Assembly: GCF_014190775.1 (NCBI RefSeq)
Contig: NZ_JACHVP010000001.1
Span: 310,001 to 374,000, forward strand
DNA from: Leifsonia aquatica
GTDB taxonomy: Bacteria; Actinomycetota; Actinomycetes; Actinomycetales; Microbacteriaceae
Length of the DNA: 64,000 bases
Direction of reading: 5' to 3'
Shown: piece after piece, positions 1 through 8,437 of the stretch
How positions within the stretch are numbered: the first letter of the stretch is position 1
Layout: the number at the start of each line of letters is the position of its first letter
Notes under the pieces: model-generated
The model's database searches: none
Told to the model about the DNA's origin: nothing
What the model saw: the letters and a program-made list of their open reading frames with translations, nothing else
Position numbers and translations under genes: made by a program

Positions 1-84
1 GTCCCAGCCGCCCTCGCGGAAGAGACGCACCGTCGCCGCCCCGATGCCCGAACTCGCTCCCGTCACGACCACACGTCTGCTCAT
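1..84 (-). CDS. Short-chain dehydrogenase/reductase, N-terminal fragment
   Basis: The first 28 codons of a minus-strand gene are visible and the rest lies outside the window. The ATG is at 84 and the sequence contains TGASSGIG at residues 8-15, the glycine-rich NAD(P)-binding motif of classical short-chain dehydrogenases/reductases, after a beta strand (RRVVV). The substrate cannot be inferred. The gene is divergent from metY, 124 bases away. Confidence 0.75.
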   Translation of the reverse strand, partial: MSRRVVVTGASSGIGAATVRLFREGGWD

Positions 85-135
85 GGACCCTATTCTCACG
101 GGTTACGGCGTGTTTCGGGTGCGTTGCCCGTGCGT

Positions 136-165
136 GAGGCGCGCCTCTACCCTGGTCTGGAGGCG
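136..165 (+). promoter_or_regulatory. metY leader with two mutually exclusive hairpins
   Basis: The 124-base leader of metY holds the 12-base palindrome GAGGCGCGCCTC (136-147), followed at 160-165 by a second GAGGCG. The middle CGCCTC (142-147) can therefore pair with either neighbour, but not both. A TATTCT box at 91-96 could be the -10. The layout resembles an attenuator or riboswitch expression platform. I could not match the rest to the SAM-I, SAM-II or SAM-IV consensus, so regulation by this element is only a suggestion. Confidence 0.25.
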
Positions 166-208
166 GTGGCAAAGCCGCTCGTCGATTTCCACCCGAAGGA
201 GCTACGCC

Positions 209-1531
209 ATGACCGACGCCGCCGACTGGCAGTTCGAGACCAAGCAGATCCACACCGGTGCTGCGCCCGACCCCGTGACGAACGCGCGCGCCACCCCGAT
301 CTACCAGACCACCTCCTACGTCTTCAACAACGCGGAGCACGCCAAGAACCTCTTCGCCCTGGCGGAGTTCGGCAACATCTACACCCGCATCCAGAACCCG
401 ACGCAGGCCGTCGTCGAGGAGCGCGTCGCCGCGCTCGAAGGGGGCACCGGCGCCCTCCTCGTCGCCTCCGGCCAGGCGGCCGAGACCTTCGCCGTGCTCA
501 ACATCGCGCAGGCCGGCGACCACATCGTCTCGTCGAGCTCGATCTACGGCGGCACGTACAACCTCTTCAAGTACACCCTCGCGAAGCTCGGCATCGAGAC
601 TACGTTCGTCGAGAACCAGGACGACGCCGACGAGTGGCGCCGCGCGGTCCGCCCGAACACCAAGCTCTTCTTCGCCGAGACGATCGGCAACCCGAAGATC
701 AACATCCTCGACATCGCGCTCGTCGCCGACGTCGCGCACGAGGCCGGCGTTCCTCTGATCGTCGACAACACGATCGCGACCCCGTACCTCATCCGCCCGT
801 TCGAGCACGGCGCCGACATCGTCGTCCACTCGGCCACCAAGTTCCTCGGCGGCCACGGCACCGTCATCGGCGGCATCGTCGTCGACGGCGGCAGCTTCGA
901 GTGGTCGAAGAACGTCGACAAGTTCCCGGGCCTCACCGAGCCGGACCCGTCGTACCACGGCGCCAGCTACACCGCCGCGGTGGGCGACGGCCTCGCCTAC
1001 ATCATCAAGGCGCGCGTGCAGCTGCTCCGCGACCTCGGCTCGGCGATCGCCCCGGCCAGCGCCTGGCAGCTCATCCAGGGCATCGAGACCCTCTCGCTGC
1101 GCGTCGAGCGCCACGTGCAGAACGCGCAGGAGATCGCGGAGTTCCTCGAGAACCACCCCGACGTCGCCACGGTCAACTACTCCGGCCTGCCGACCAGCCC
1201 GTGGTACGCCGCCGCCAACAAGTACGCCCCGAAGGGCGTCGGCGCGGTGCTCTCGTTCGAGCTCAAGGGCGGCGTGGACGCGGGCCGTGCGCTCGTCGAC
1301 AACCTGGCACTGTTCAGCCACCTCGCCAACATCGGCGACGTGCGCAGCCTCGTCATCCACCCGGCGTCGACCACGCACTCCCAGCTGACCCCGGAGCAGC
1401 AGCTCACCGCGGGCGTCACCCCGGGCCTGGTGCGCCTCTCGGTCGGCCTCGAGAACATCGACGACCTGAAGGCGGACCTGTCGGCCGGCCTCGCCGCCGC
1501 CCGCTCGGTCGCCGAGGCCGCGCGCGCGTAG
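209..1531 (+). CDS. metY: O-acetylhomoserine sulfhydrylase (bifunctional aminocarboxypropyltransferase/cysteine synthase)
   Basis: A 440-residue PLP enzyme of the Cys/Met metabolism family, expected to make homocysteine from O-acetylhomoserine and sulfide in the cytoplasm. The PLP lysine lies in SATKFLGGHG, at about residue 211. The conserved YTRIQNPTQ and ASGQAAE segments are in the N-terminal half, as in MetY. I start at the ATG at 209, preceded by AAGGAG at 196-201. The reading frame stays open further upstream, but that extension is Arg-rich and does not resemble the family. Length is normal. The gene stands alone, ending in a strong terminator shared with the convergent transporter gene. 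Confidence 0.93.
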   Translation: MTDAADWQFETKQIHTGAAPDPVTNARATPIYQTTSYVFNNAEHAKNLFALAEFGNIYTRIQNPTQAVVEERVAALEGGTGALLVASGQAAETFAVLNIAQAGDHIVSSSSIYGGTYNLFKYTLAKLGIETTFVENQDDADEWRRAVRPNTKLFFAETIGNPKINILDIALVADVAHEAGVPLIVDNTIATPYLIRPFEHGADIVVHSATKFLGGHGTVIGGIVVDGGSFEWSKNVDKFPGLTEPDPSYHGASYTAAVGDGLAYIIKARVQLLRDLGSAIAPASAWQLIQGIETLSLRVERHVQNAQEIAEFLENHPDVATVNYSGLPTSPWYAAANKYAPKGVGAVLSFELKGGVDAGRALVDNLALFSHLANIGDVRSLVIHPASTTHSQLTPEQQLTAGVTPGLVRLSVGLENIDDLKADLSAGLAAARSVAEAARA

Positions 1532-1549
1532 CCTCCCGCACCATCACGC

Positions 1550-1598
1550 GACGAGCCGTCGCGGGATCCGGAAGCTCCGGAACCCGCGGCGGCTCGTC
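1550..1598. terminator. Bidirectional terminator between metY and the MFS gene
   Basis: A near-continuous inverted repeat. The 9-base arms GACGAGCCG (1550-1558) and CGGCTCGTC (1590-1598) enclose CGCGGG/CCCGCG and TCCGG/CCGGA inner arms. It lies between two convergent genes and can serve both. There is no long U run. Confidence 0.8.
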
Positions 1599-1603
1599 CG
1601 CGT

Positions 1604-3064
1604 TCAGGCGGTGGGCTCCTCCGCGTCGGCGAACGCCAGCTTGGGCACGAAGAACAGGAGGACGGCGGCGACCAGGGCGCCGAGTCCGCAGATGGTCCAG
1701 ACGAGCATGTAGCCGAAGAGGCTCGCGGCCGTCGCTGTGACCGTGGCCGCGCCGGCGAGGAGCACGACGCCGAACACGGCGGAGGCGAACGAGCCTCCGA
1801 TGGTCTTCGTGGTGTTGGTCATGGCCGTGGCCACGCCGGTCTGGCCTCGTGGAGCCGCCGCGGCTGCCGCTGCGGGCAGCGCTCCGACCAGCGCGCCGGA
1901 GCCGATGCCCGCGATCGCCATGTTGGTGAACACCTGCCACGTCTCCAGGTGGAACGGCAGGAAGAGGAGGTAGCCGATGGCGACCAGGAACGAGGCGGCG
2001 ATGAGCGTCACACGCGGGGTCAGCCACGACGACACCAGCGGAAAGAGCACGGCGCCGACGATCATCGAGATCAGATAGGCGCCGATCAGGAGGCTGCGCT
2101 GCCCCGCCGAGAGGCCGAGCCCGTAGCCGTTCACCGGGTCGGTTCCGGCGTAGGTGCTGAGCGGCGCCTGGGCCCCGAGGAGGCTGATGCCGACAAGTCC
2201 CGCAGTGAGTTGGATGGGCCACATGTTCGGGCGCCGCAGCACCCGCAGGTCGATCGCCGGGTCGGACTGCTTCAATTCCCATTTGCCGAACGGGACGAAG
2301 GCCAGGATGCCGGCGGCGATGAGGACCCACACCCACCAGGTGCCGACGCCGTTGATCCGCAGGAAGGTGAGCCCCGAGGTGATGAGCAGCAGTCCGAGGG
2401 TGAGCAGCAGGAAGCCGACGCCGTCGAGTTTCCGGTCGGGTGTCGGCTCCGACTCCGGGACACCGAACAGGATGGCGAAGAAGACGAGGGTCACGGCGAT
2501 CGCCGGGATCATCAGCGTGATCGTGAGGTTCTGCCCGACGGCCTCGAAGAGCAGCCCGGCGCCGATCGCGCCGAGGATCGCGCCGAGCTCCAGCGCGACG
2601 ACCAGCAGGCCGGCGGCGCGACGGGTCTGTGACGCGCCTGTGCCGGTGCGGCGGCCGCGGTCGAAGATCAGCGCGACCTCCAGCGGCAGCCAGACCACGT
2701 AGAAGCCCTGCAGGGCGAACGCGATGAGGAACATCGTGAAGTTGCCCGAGAACGCCAGCGCCCACGTCGCCAGCGCAGTGATGACCGTCGCGATGAGCAG
2801 GATGCGCTTGTGCCCGAACATGTCGCCGAGCTTCGCCAGGGGCGGCACGACCAGCGCGGAGAGCAGCAGCTGGGCGGCCTCGAACCAGTTGTAATCGGCG
2901 TCGTGGATGCCCAGGTGCTTGACCGTGTCCGAGATCAGGGGCACGTAGTAGCCCTGCAGGATTCCGCTCGTGAGCTCGACGACGGCGAGCCATCCGATCA
3001 GGCCGGCGGTGACGCCGATCGCGACAGCGGCCCGGCGGGGAGCGACGGTCTTCTCTGAGGTCAT
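1604..3064 (-). CDS. MFS transporter
   Basis: A 486-residue integral membrane protein with about 12-14 hydrophobic helices, of the major facilitator superfamily and probably a drug-type (DHA2-like) exporter. The loop GDMFGHKRIL after the second helix matches the MFS motif A pattern (GxLaDrxGrkxxl). The ATG at 3064 is chosen because a TAGCAT box ends 5 bases upstream, as at other leaderless genes here. A GTG at 3079 is an alternative start. The substrate is not inferable. It converges on metY and is divergent from the phosphoribosyltransferase gene. Confidence 0.85.
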   Translation of the reverse strand: MTSEKTVAPRRAAVAIGVTAGLIGWLAVVELTSGILQGYYVPLISDTVKHLGIHDADYNWFEAAQLLLSALVVPPLAKLGDMFGHKRILLIATVITALATWALAFSGNFTMFLIAFALQGFYVVWLPLEVALIFDRGRRTGTGASQTRRAAGLLVVALELGAILGAIGAGLLFEAVGQNLTITLMIPAIAVTLVFFAILFGVPESEPTPDRKLDGVGFLLLTLGLLLITSGLTFLRINGVGTWWVWVLIAAGILAFVPFGKWELKQSDPAIDLRVLRRPNMWPIQLTAGLVGISLLGAQAPLSTYAGTDPVNGYGLGLSAGQRSLLIGAYLISMIVGAVLFPLVSSWLTPRVTLIAASFLVAIGYLLFLPFHLETWQVFTNMAIAGIGSGALVGALPAAAAAAAPRGQTGVATAMTNTTKTIGGSFASAVFGVVLLAGAATVTATAASLFGYMLVWTICGLGALVAAVLLFFVPKLAFADAEEPTA

Positions 3065-3069
3065 GCTGG

Positions 3070-3075
3070 ATGCTA
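3070..3075 (-). promoter_or_regulatory. -10 box TAGCAT of the MFS gene
   Basis: TAGCAT on the minus strand ends 5 bases before the ATG at 3064, consistent with a leaderless transcript. No clear -35 is visible. Confidence 0.4.
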
Positions 3076-3093
3076 GCACCGGTCGGAGGCGGG

Positions 3094-3099
3094 TAACGT
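3094..3099 (+). promoter_or_regulatory. -10 box TAACGT of the phosphoribosyltransferase gene
   Basis: TAACGT is followed by 6 bases and then the GTG start at 3106, so the transcript probably begins at the start codon. Confidence 0.45.
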
Positions 3100-3105
3100 A
3101 GGGGG

Positions 3106-3624
3106 GTGGCCAGCGAACTCGACGACTCAGGTACAGGTGTTCTCGCAGAGACGGAACGGGAAGTGCTGGGCTGGTTGGAGTTCGGCGACGCCGCTCGCCA
3201 TCTCGCGGGGGAGGTCCTCGAGTCCGGCTTCGAGCCCGACATGGTCATCGCGATCGCGCGCGGCGGCCTCCTGCTCGCCGGAGCCATCTCGTACGCCCTC
3301 GGCATCAAGGCCTGCGGCGCACTGAACGTCGAGTTCTACACGGGCGTCGACGAACGCCTCCCCGAGCCGGTGGTGCTGCCGCCCATGCTGGACTCGTCCG
3401 CTCTGAACGCGAAGCGCGTGCTCCTCGTCGACGACGTGTCCGACTCCGGCCGCACGCTGGCCATGGTCGTCGACCTGATCGCCGCCTCGGGCGCCGACGT
3501 GCGCACCGTCTGCCTCTACTCCAAGCCGCGCACCGTCCTCGAACCGGACTTCGTCTGGCGCCGCACGGACCGCTGGATCACCTTCCCCTGGTCGGCCCTG
3601 CCGCCGGTCACCGCGGCGCACTGA
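3106..3624 (+). CDS. Phosphoribosyltransferase family protein
   Basis: A 172-residue cytoplasmic protein with a type I PRTase fold. The PRPP-binding motif [14 protein letters not shown] is at residues 105-118, after a hydrophobic strand, and [10 protein letters not shown] at about 49-58 forms the earlier PP-binding loop. Small actinobacterial homologues are often annotated as hypoxanthine/xanthine-type phosphoribosyltransferases, but the purine specificity cannot be read from this sequence. The GTG at 3106 follows a -10-like box by 6 bases, suggesting a leaderless mRNA. The gene ends 8 bases before ung and probably shares its transcript. Confidence 0.85.
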   Translation: MASELDDSGTGVLAETEREVLGWLEFGDAARHLAGEVLESGFEPDMVIAIARGGLLLAGAISYALGIKACGALNVEFYTGVDERLPEPVVLPPMLDSSALNAKRVLLVDDVSDSGRTLAMVVDLIAASGADVRTVCLYSKPRTVLEPDFVWRRTDRWITFPWSALPPVTAAH

Positions 3625-3632
3625 CCGCACCC

Positions 3633-4325
3633 GTGGCGAAGTCGCTCGCCGAGCTGGCCGCGGACGGCTCGATGGACCCGGGATGGGCGCACGCCCTCGA
3701 GCCCGTCGCCGACCGCATCGCCGCGATGGGGGAGTTCCTGCGCACCGAGGTGGCGGCCGGCCGCCCCTACCTCCCGGCCGGGCCGGACGTTCTCCGCGCC
3801 TTCCGCGCCCCGCTCGCGGACGTGCGCGTGCTCATCGTCGGCCAGGATCCGTACCCGACGCCCGGTCATCCCATCGGGCTGTCGTTCGCCGTGGAGCGGC
3901 ACGTGCGGCCGGTGCCGCGCAGCCTCCAGAACATCTACCGCGAGCTGCGCGACGACCTCGATATCACCCCTCCCGTCCACGGCGATCTCAGCGCGTGGGC
4001 GGACAACGGCGTGATGCTGCTCAACAGAGTGCTGACCGTGCGGCCCGGCGCCCCCGCCTCGCACCGCGGTGCCGGCTGGGAGGCGGTCACCGAGCACGCG
4101 ATCCGCAGCCTCGTCGCGCGCGACCAGCCCTTCGTCTCCATCTTGTGGGGGAGGGACGCCTCCACGCTGAAGCCGCTGCTCGGCGACAACCCGGCGATCG
4201 AGTCGCCGCACCCGAGCCCGCTCTCGGCGTCCCGCGGGTTCTTCGGCTCCCGTCCGTTCTCGCGGGCGAACGCCCTGCTCGCGGAGCGCGGCCTCGCGCC
4301 GGTGGACTGGACGCTCGAACCGTAA
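3633..4325 (+). CDS. ung: Uracil-DNA glycosylase (family 1)
   Basis: A 230-residue base-excision repair enzyme that removes uracil from DNA. The water-activating motif GQDPYP is at residues 70-75 (D72 the catalytic acid). The leucine-intercalation loop [10 protein letters not shown] starts at H193. The [10 protein letters not shown] variant, in place of GQDPYHG, is typical of actinobacterial Ung. Length matches the family. The GTG start at 3633 lies 8 bases after the preceding stop, so the two genes look co-transcribed. Confidence 0.95.
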   Translation: MAKSLAELAADGSMDPGWAHALEPVADRIAAMGEFLRTEVAAGRPYLPAGPDVLRAFRAPLADVRVLIVGQDPYPTPGHPIGLSFAVERHVRPVPRSLQNIYRELRDDLDITPPVHGDLSAWADNGVMLLNRVLTVRPGAPASHRGAGWEAVTEHAIRSLVARDQPFVSILWGRDASTLKPLLGDNPAIESPHPSPLSASRGFFGSRPFSRANALLAERGLAPVDWTLEP

Positions 4326-4347
4326 CGCGCACGCAACGTGAGCGACG

Positions 4348-4353
4348 TAGGCT
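4348..4353 (+). promoter_or_regulatory. -10 box TAGGCT of the GNAT gene
   Basis: TAGGCT ends 7 bases before the GTG at 4361 and there is no ribosome binding site. It marks the start as a likely leaderless one. Confidence 0.45.
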
Positions 4354-4360
4354 TGTCCCC

Positions 4361-4939
4361 GTGCTGGAAGAGGAATACGAGACGCGCCGTCAGCTGCCGC
4401 GTCATCTGCGCAAGCCGGCGGAGGCCGAGCCGGCGTTCGAGTACGTCCTGCGCGAGGCGCGGCCGGAGGATCTGCCGCACATCCGCGAGATCTACAACCA
4501 CTACGTCGCGAACAGCACGGTGACCTTCGACGAGGACGCCATGACCCTCCGCGAGTGGCGCAGCAAGTACGCGTACCTCCACAAGCTCGGGATGCCGTTC
4601 ATCGTGGCAGAGTCGCCCAGCGGCCAGATCCTCGGCTATGCCCTCGTCTCCCCCTGGAAGCAGAAGCGCGCCTACCGGTTCACCGTCGAGAACTCCATCT
4701 ATCTGGGCGCCGCGTCCACCGGCAAGGGCCTGGGCCCGGTGCTGATGCAGGAGCTCATCGACCGGTCGAAGGCCGCCGGGCTCAAGGAGATGATCGCCGT
4801 CATCGCCGACAAGGGCGCGGAAGCGTCGATCAAGATGCACGAGAACTTCGGCTTCGAGGAGATCGGCCGGATGGGCCGCGTCGGCTACAAGTTCGACCGC
4901 TGGCTCGGCACGGTCCTGCTGCAGAAGTCGCTCAAATGA
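4361..4939 (+). CDS. GNAT family N-acetyltransferase (phosphinothricin acetyltransferase-like)
   Basis: A 192-residue protein. After a charged N-terminal 30 residues comes a GNAT domain with REARPEDLPHIREIYNHYV and STVTF, the pattern of the phosphinothricin/methionine-sulfoximine acetyltransferase subgroup. The acetyl-CoA loop is around GAASTGKGLG, and the C-terminal KMHENFGFEEIGRMGRVGYKF strand-helix completes the fold. The physiological acceptor is unknown. The GTG at 4361 is favoured by the upstream TAGGCT box; the longer open frame upstream is the shadow of ung. Confidence 0.85.
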   Translation: MLEEEYETRRQLPRHLRKPAEAEPAFEYVLREARPEDLPHIREIYNHYVANSTVTFDEDAMTLREWRSKYAYLHKLGMPFIVAESPSGQILGYALVSPWKQKRAYRFTVENSIYLGAASTGKGLGPVLMQELIDRSKAAGLKEMIAVIADKGAEASIKMHENFGFEEIGRMGRVGYKFDRWLGTVLLQKSLK

Positions 4940-4988
4940 CAGCGGGTTCCGGGCGCGTCGCCTCCGCATGATGCGGCACGCGCAGGTC

Positions 4989-4994
4989 TAGGCT
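4989..4994 (+). promoter_or_regulatory. -10 box TAGGCT of the EXPERA-like gene
   Basis: TAGGCT, then 6 bases, then the GTG at 5001. It shows the same leaderless geometry as its neighbours. Confidence 0.45.
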
Positions 4995-5000
4995 CGCGCT

Positions 5001-5549
5001 GTGAGCACAGTGACTTCCGGCACCGGCCAGGTCGCACCCGCCGCCCCAGCGACGCCCGCGAACCTCCCGCTGCGCAAGCGGCCGATCGACATCTTCTTCC
5101 TGGTGATCTTCTCGTTGTTCGTGATCACCTGCATCATCAGCGACGCCATCCCGACGCTCGGCATCCCGCAGACCGCCACGACGACGAACATCCTGGCCCA
5201 GTGGAACTACACGTACTCGTCGCAGTACGACCCGCTCTACCAGGCGGAGCCGCTGTGGCTGCGGTTCATCACGGGCACGAGCGCGTTCGTCTACCTGCCG
5301 TTCTACGTGCTGCTGATCGTCTGCCTCGTGAAGGGGTTCAACTGGATCCAGCTCTTCGCGGTGATCTACGCCACGATGATCATCAGCCTCACGGCGATCC
5401 CGATCTTCGGCGTCGAGTTCTTCGGCCCGGTGGGGGAGCGCACGCCGCACCCGATCATCTTCCTGCTGTATAACGGGCCCTACGTGCTCGTCCCGCTCCT
5501 GCTGCTCATCCGGATGCGGAAGCCGCTGCCCTTCACGAGGAGGTTCTGA
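5001..5549 (+). CDS. EXPERA/emopamil-binding-like membrane protein
   Basis: A 182-residue protein with a short Ala/Pro-rich N-terminus and four predicted membrane helices (roughly residues 28-48, 88-110, 115-138 and 155-173). The RPIDIFFLVIF start of helix 1, an acidic YDPLY segment in the loop, and WLRF before helix 2 resemble the EXPERA/TMEM97 fold, whose eukaryotic members bind sterols. Function in bacteria is unknown. A downstream small gene starts 2 bases after the stop, so the two are co-transcribed. Confidence 0.6.
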   Translation: MSTVTSGTGQVAPAAPATPANLPLRKRPIDIFFLVIFSLFVITCIISDAIPTLGIPQTATTTNILAQWNYTYSSQYDPLYQAEPLWLRFITGTSAFVYLPFYVLLIVCLVKGFNWIQLFAVIYATMIISLTAIPIFGVEFFGPVGERTPHPIIFLLYNGPYVLVPLLLLIRMRKPLPFTRRF

Positions 5550-5550
5550 G

Positions 5551-5778
5551 ATGCCCCTGCTGGAAGACCTGACCGTCTACGAGGACGGCGACGAGTACAC
5601 GGTCTACGACCACACCCAGCTGGAGGACGACGAACTCGGCCGCGGCCGCCTCCTCGGCACGATCACGGTCGCGGCGGACGGCACCTACGAACCGTCCGGT
5701 ATCGGGGCGGTCTTCGAGTACATCCCGCCGGCGAGCACCATCGACGAGGCGCTGGAGGCGTTCGTCGGCTCGGCCTGA
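5551..5778 (+). CDS. Conserved hypothetical small acidic protein
   Basis: A 75-residue, strongly acidic soluble protein. The ATG at 5551 follows GAGGAGG by a suitable gap, inside the end of the EXPERA-like gene. No recognised domain. The repeated Tyr/Asp pattern (YEDGDEYTVYDHTQLEDDE) suggests a small beta-rich fold. It converges on the SMR gene, with only 4 bases between the stops. Confidence 0.65.
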   Translation: MPLLEDLTVYEDGDEYTVYDHTQLEDDELGRGRLLGTITVAADGTYEPSGIGAVFEYIPPASTIDEALEAFVGSA

Positions 5779-5782
5779 CGCG

Positions 5783-6118
5783 TCAGGCGGAGTGCTTGCC
5801 GCCCAGTTCGAGCAGCCCGACGCCGCCGATGACGAGGACCAGCCCGGCGACCTGCACCCAGGTCAGCGGCTCCTTGAAGAACACCCACGAGATCAGGGCG
5901 ATCGCGGCGACGCCGACGGCCGACCAGATCGCGTAGGCGATGGCCAGTGGCACCCCGCGCGAGAGCGACTGGGAGAGGGCGACGAACGACGCGACGTAGC
6001 CGACGACGACGATCACGAACGCCCACCACTTCGGGTTCTCGCCCGAGGTGAACTTCAGGAACGTCGTGGCGACGATCTCGGTGGCGATCGCGATCCCGAG
6101 GAAGATGTATCCCAGCAC
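5783..6118 (-). CDS. Small multidrug resistance (SMR/EmrE-type) efflux protein
   Basis: A 111-residue protein with four transmembrane helices. The essential membrane Glu sits in the first helix, in GIAIATEIVATTFLK, as Glu14 of EmrE. SRGVPLAIAYAIWSAVG is the conserved third-helix region. SMR proteins work as antiparallel dimers that exchange protons for cationic compounds. A GTG at 6124 is possible, but a TAACGT box ends exactly 6 bases before the GTG at 6118, and starting there gives an N-terminus aligning with EmrE. The substrate is not inferable. Confidence 0.88.
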   Translation of the reverse strand: MLGYIFLGIAIATEIVATTFLKFTSGENPKWWAFVIVVVGYVASFVALSQSLSRGVPLAIAYAIWSAVGVAAIALISWVFFKEPLTWVQVAGLVLVIGGVGLLELGGKHSA

Positions 6119-6124
6119 GAGCAC

Positions 6125-6130
6125 ACGTTA
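6125..6130 (-). promoter_or_regulatory. -10 box TAACGT of the SMR gene
   Basis: TAACGT on the minus strand is followed by 6 bases and the GTG at 6118. It supports the shorter start of the SMR gene. Confidence 0.4.
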
Positions 6131-6151
6131 CCGATCGGGGAGGAATCAGGA

Positions 6152-6577
6152 ATGGACGACACGGCACGGGTCAGGCAGCTGCGGATCGTGGTCGAGGCGC
6201 GGGACTACGACGCGGCGCTGGCGTTCTTCCGCGACGCGCTCGGCCTCCCGGAGCAGGAGGCGTACGCGGGGGACGGCGGAGCACAGGTGACGATCCTCGA
6301 CGCGGGACGCGCGACGCTCGAGCTCGCCAACCCCGCGCAGAAGGCGATGATCGACCAGGTGGAGGTCGGGCGACCGGTCGCGCCGCACATCCGGCTCGCC
6401 TTCGAGGTCGGGGACGGACGGGCCGTGACCGCGCGCCTCGTGGACGCCGGCGCCGAGCTGATCGCGCCGCCCACGGTCACGCCCTGGAACTCGCTCAACT
6501 CGCGCCTGTCGGCTCCGGCCGGCCTCCAGCTGACCGTCTTCCAGGAGCTGGGGGAGGAGCCCGCCGCCGAAGGCTAG
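6152..6577 (+). CDS. VOC (glyoxalase/bleomycin-resistance) family protein
   Basis: A 141-residue protein with one vicinal-oxygen-chelate module pair: RQLRIVVEARDYDAALAFFRDALGLP at the N-terminus, ATLELANPAQ in the middle, and PWNSLNSRLSAPAGLQLTVFQEL at the end. The start ATG at 6152 follows GGGGAGGAA. The family includes glyoxalases, dioxygenases and drug-binding proteins; the activity cannot be assigned. It is divergent from the SMR gene and converges on the ABC operon. Confidence 0.8.
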   Translation: MDDTARVRQLRIVVEARDYDAALAFFRDALGLPEQEAYAGDGGAQVTILDAGRATLELANPAQKAMIDQVEVGRPVAPHIRLAFEVGDGRAVTARLVDAGAELIAPPTVTPWNSLNSRLSAPAGLQLTVFQELGEEPAAEG

Positions 6578-6700
6578 GAACGGGCTATGAACTCACTACG
6601 CATGCGGTGAAGAGCCCGTCCGGGCGGCCGATCCGTTCGTAGGGTGGAGGCACGACATCGTCGGACGGCATTCGCCGGCCGAGTGAGGCCGATGAACAAT

Positions 6701-6746
6701 CGTGGCCCGGGCATCCCGCTGTGCGAGGAGGGATGCCCGGGCCACG
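6701..6746. terminator. Terminator of the ABC operon and the VOC gene
   Basis: A perfect 17-base-pair stem with a 12-base loop: arms CGTGGCCCGGGCATCCC (6701-6717) and its complement (6730-6746). It is placed 12 bases past the minus-strand permease stop and 123 bases past the VOC stop. Confidence 0.85.
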
Positions 6747-6757
6747 TCCACGCCGGA

Positions 6758-7534
6758 TCAGCTCTTCGGCGTCGCCCTGCTGAGCACCACGTGACCCGCC
6801 AGGGCGGCGAGCACGGTGGGGACGAGCAGCCACGCGGCGAGGCCGAGCGGACCGGCGGAGGCGAACCACTCGCCGACGGCCGGCCAGCTGTCCGTGAGCG
6901 TCACCAGGGCGATCGCGCCGACGAGGAGCAGCACGAGCACCGCGCCGGCCGCGAGGATGCCGTTCATCCGCCAGCGCATGAAGAGCGTGGCCGAGAAGGC
7001 CCCGACGGCGAAGAAGAACAGCATCCCGCAGAGGACGATGAAGAAGCGTCCGAGGAAGCTCTGGTCGGCGAAGTACACCGAGGTGTAGAGGTGGCCGCCG
7101 AGCCCCCACCCGTTGGTCCACTCCTCGATCGCCGACAGGATCGCGAATCCCAGGGCGTAGCCGATGGACAGGATCAGGAAGGTGAGCCCGGAGCCGAGCG
7201 AGAAGTCCCGGCGGGTGGTGCCGTACCCGAGGGCGAACGGGAAGGTCGCCGAGATCACCTGGATGCCGATCACCAGCATGTAGACGAAGACGTAGAACGC
7301 TCCGCCGCTCCACTGGGTGCCCTCCAGTGCCTTCGCGCGGTCGGGGCCGGCGCTCGCCGCCCAGATGATCCACCAGATGAGCCAGTTCACCAGCCAGATG
7401 AACCCCATGATCACGATGGGCAGCCAGATGACGGTCCATTTGTTGACGAGGTTCAGCCGGACGATGCGCCAGACCCGGTGCTGGCGTGCTTCGGAGGTCG
7501 GGAGCGCCAGGGCTCCCGGATCGATCGCGGTCAT
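6758..7534 (-). CDS. ABC transporter permease
   Basis: A 258-residue protein with about six transmembrane helices and no signal peptide. It is last in a three-gene operon (regulator, ATPase, permease). The ATG overlaps the ATPase stop (ATGA at 7531-7534), showing translational coupling. The family resembles the membrane partners of YtrA-regulated ABC systems in Gram-positive bacteria, often linked to cell-envelope stress or antibiotic response. The transported substrate is unknown. Confidence 0.8.
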   Translation of the reverse strand: MTAIDPGALALPTSEARQHRVWRIVRLNLVNKWTVIWLPIVIMGFIWLVNWLIWWIIWAASAGPDRAKALEGTQWSGGAFYVFVYMLVIGIQVISATFPFALGYGTTRRDFSLGSGLTFLILSIGYALGFAILSAIEEWTNGWGLGGHLYTSVYFADQSFLGRFFIVLCGMLFFFAVGAFSATLFMRWRMNGILAAGAVLVLLLVGAIALVTLTDSWPAVGEWFASAGPLGLAAWLLVPTVLAALAGHVVLSRATPKS

Positions 7535-8433
7535 GCGCTCTGCTCGAATTCTGTCTCTCGGACGTTGGTCTTGCGGACGATGAGCTGCTGGAGGGAGACC
7601 GGGGCGAGTTCCAGCCCGGCGGAACCGGCGGCGGCGCGATCGGCGCTGCTCAGGCCGGAGACGGTGACGGAGGCGAGGCCGCCGATCCCGTCGCGATGCA
7701 GCACCTCGTGCGACGCGACGAACGCGTCGACGGCACTGCGGGGGCCGACCACGGTGGTGGCGGAGCTGCGGAGCTCCTCGGCATCCTGATCCATCAGGAT
7801 GCGGCCCTGGTCGATGACGATCACGTGCTCGAGGAGGTTCGCCACCTCGTCGATCAGGTGCGTCGAGAGGACGACGGTGCGGGGATGCTCGGCGAAGTCT
7901 TCGAGCAGGCGGTCGTAGAAGATCTGTCGCGCCACGGCGTCGAGCCCGAGGTACGGCTCGTCGAAGAAGGTCAGCGGCGCCCGGGAGGCGAGGCCGACGA
8001 TCACGCCGACGGCCGAGAGCTGGCCACGGGACAGCTTCTTGATGCGGCGGTTCACGGGGAGGCGGAAGTCCTCGATGAGGCGCTCGGCGAACTCGGCGTC
8101 CCAGTGCTCGAAGAACCACGGTGCGCTGCGGAAGACGTGCTTGGGCTGGAAGTCCTCGGGATAGCGCTGGCTCTCCTTGATGAAGCAGAGGTGGGAGAGC
8201 ACGCGCGCGTTCTCGGCGGGGTTCTCGCCGAAGACGCGGATGTCGCCGGAGCTCGGGAAGTCCTGGCCGGTGATCAGCTGCATGAGCGTGGTCTTGCCGG
8301 CGCCGTTGCGCCCGAGGAGGCCGTGGATGCGGCCGGGCTGGATGGTGACGGAGACGTCGTCGATCGCGGTGAACGACCCGAATCTCTTGGTCACTCCCGA
8401 GACCTGCACGGCCGGGACGGGGGCGGCGCTCAT
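7531..8433 (-). CDS. ABC transporter ATP-binding protein
   Basis: A 300-residue ATPase subunit with Walker A GRNGAGKTT (41-49), a shortened signature LSRGQ (134-138), and Walker B LTFFDEP (154-160) followed by YLGLD. The H-loop STHLIDE follows. The C-terminal 80 residues are an extra domain seen in exporter ATPases. It lies between its regulator and its membrane partner, with overlaps or gaps of a few bases, so the three are one operon. Confidence 0.9.
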   Translation of the reverse strand: MSAAPVPAVQVSGVTKRFGSFTAIDDVSVTIQPGRIHGLLGRNGAGKTTLMQLITGQDFPSSGDIRVFGENPAENARVLSHLCFIKESQRYPEDFQPKHVFRSAPWFFEHWDAEFAERLIEDFRLPVNRRIKKLSRGQLSAVGVIVGLASRAPLTFFDEPYLGLDAVARQIFYDRLLEDFAEHPRTVVLSTHLIDEVANLLEHVIVIDQGRILMDQDAEELRSSATTVVGPRSAVDAFVASHEVLHRDGIGGLASVTVSGLSSADRAAAGSAGLELAPVSLQQLIVRKTNVRETEFEQSA

Positions 8434-8437
8434 GCGC

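Noticed and set aside
85-208. A SAM riboswitch before metY
   Set aside because: Conserved core elements of SAM-I, SAM-II and SAM-IV could not be matched; only simple hairpins are visible.
1416-3308. Very long open frames opposite or shifted to real genes, here and at 16.6-18.8, 20.4-21.9, 39.2-41.2 and 43.7-45.9 kb
   Set aside because: Their products are Arg/Pro/Gly or low-complexity shadows caused by high GC; the real genes in other frames have clear family motifs.
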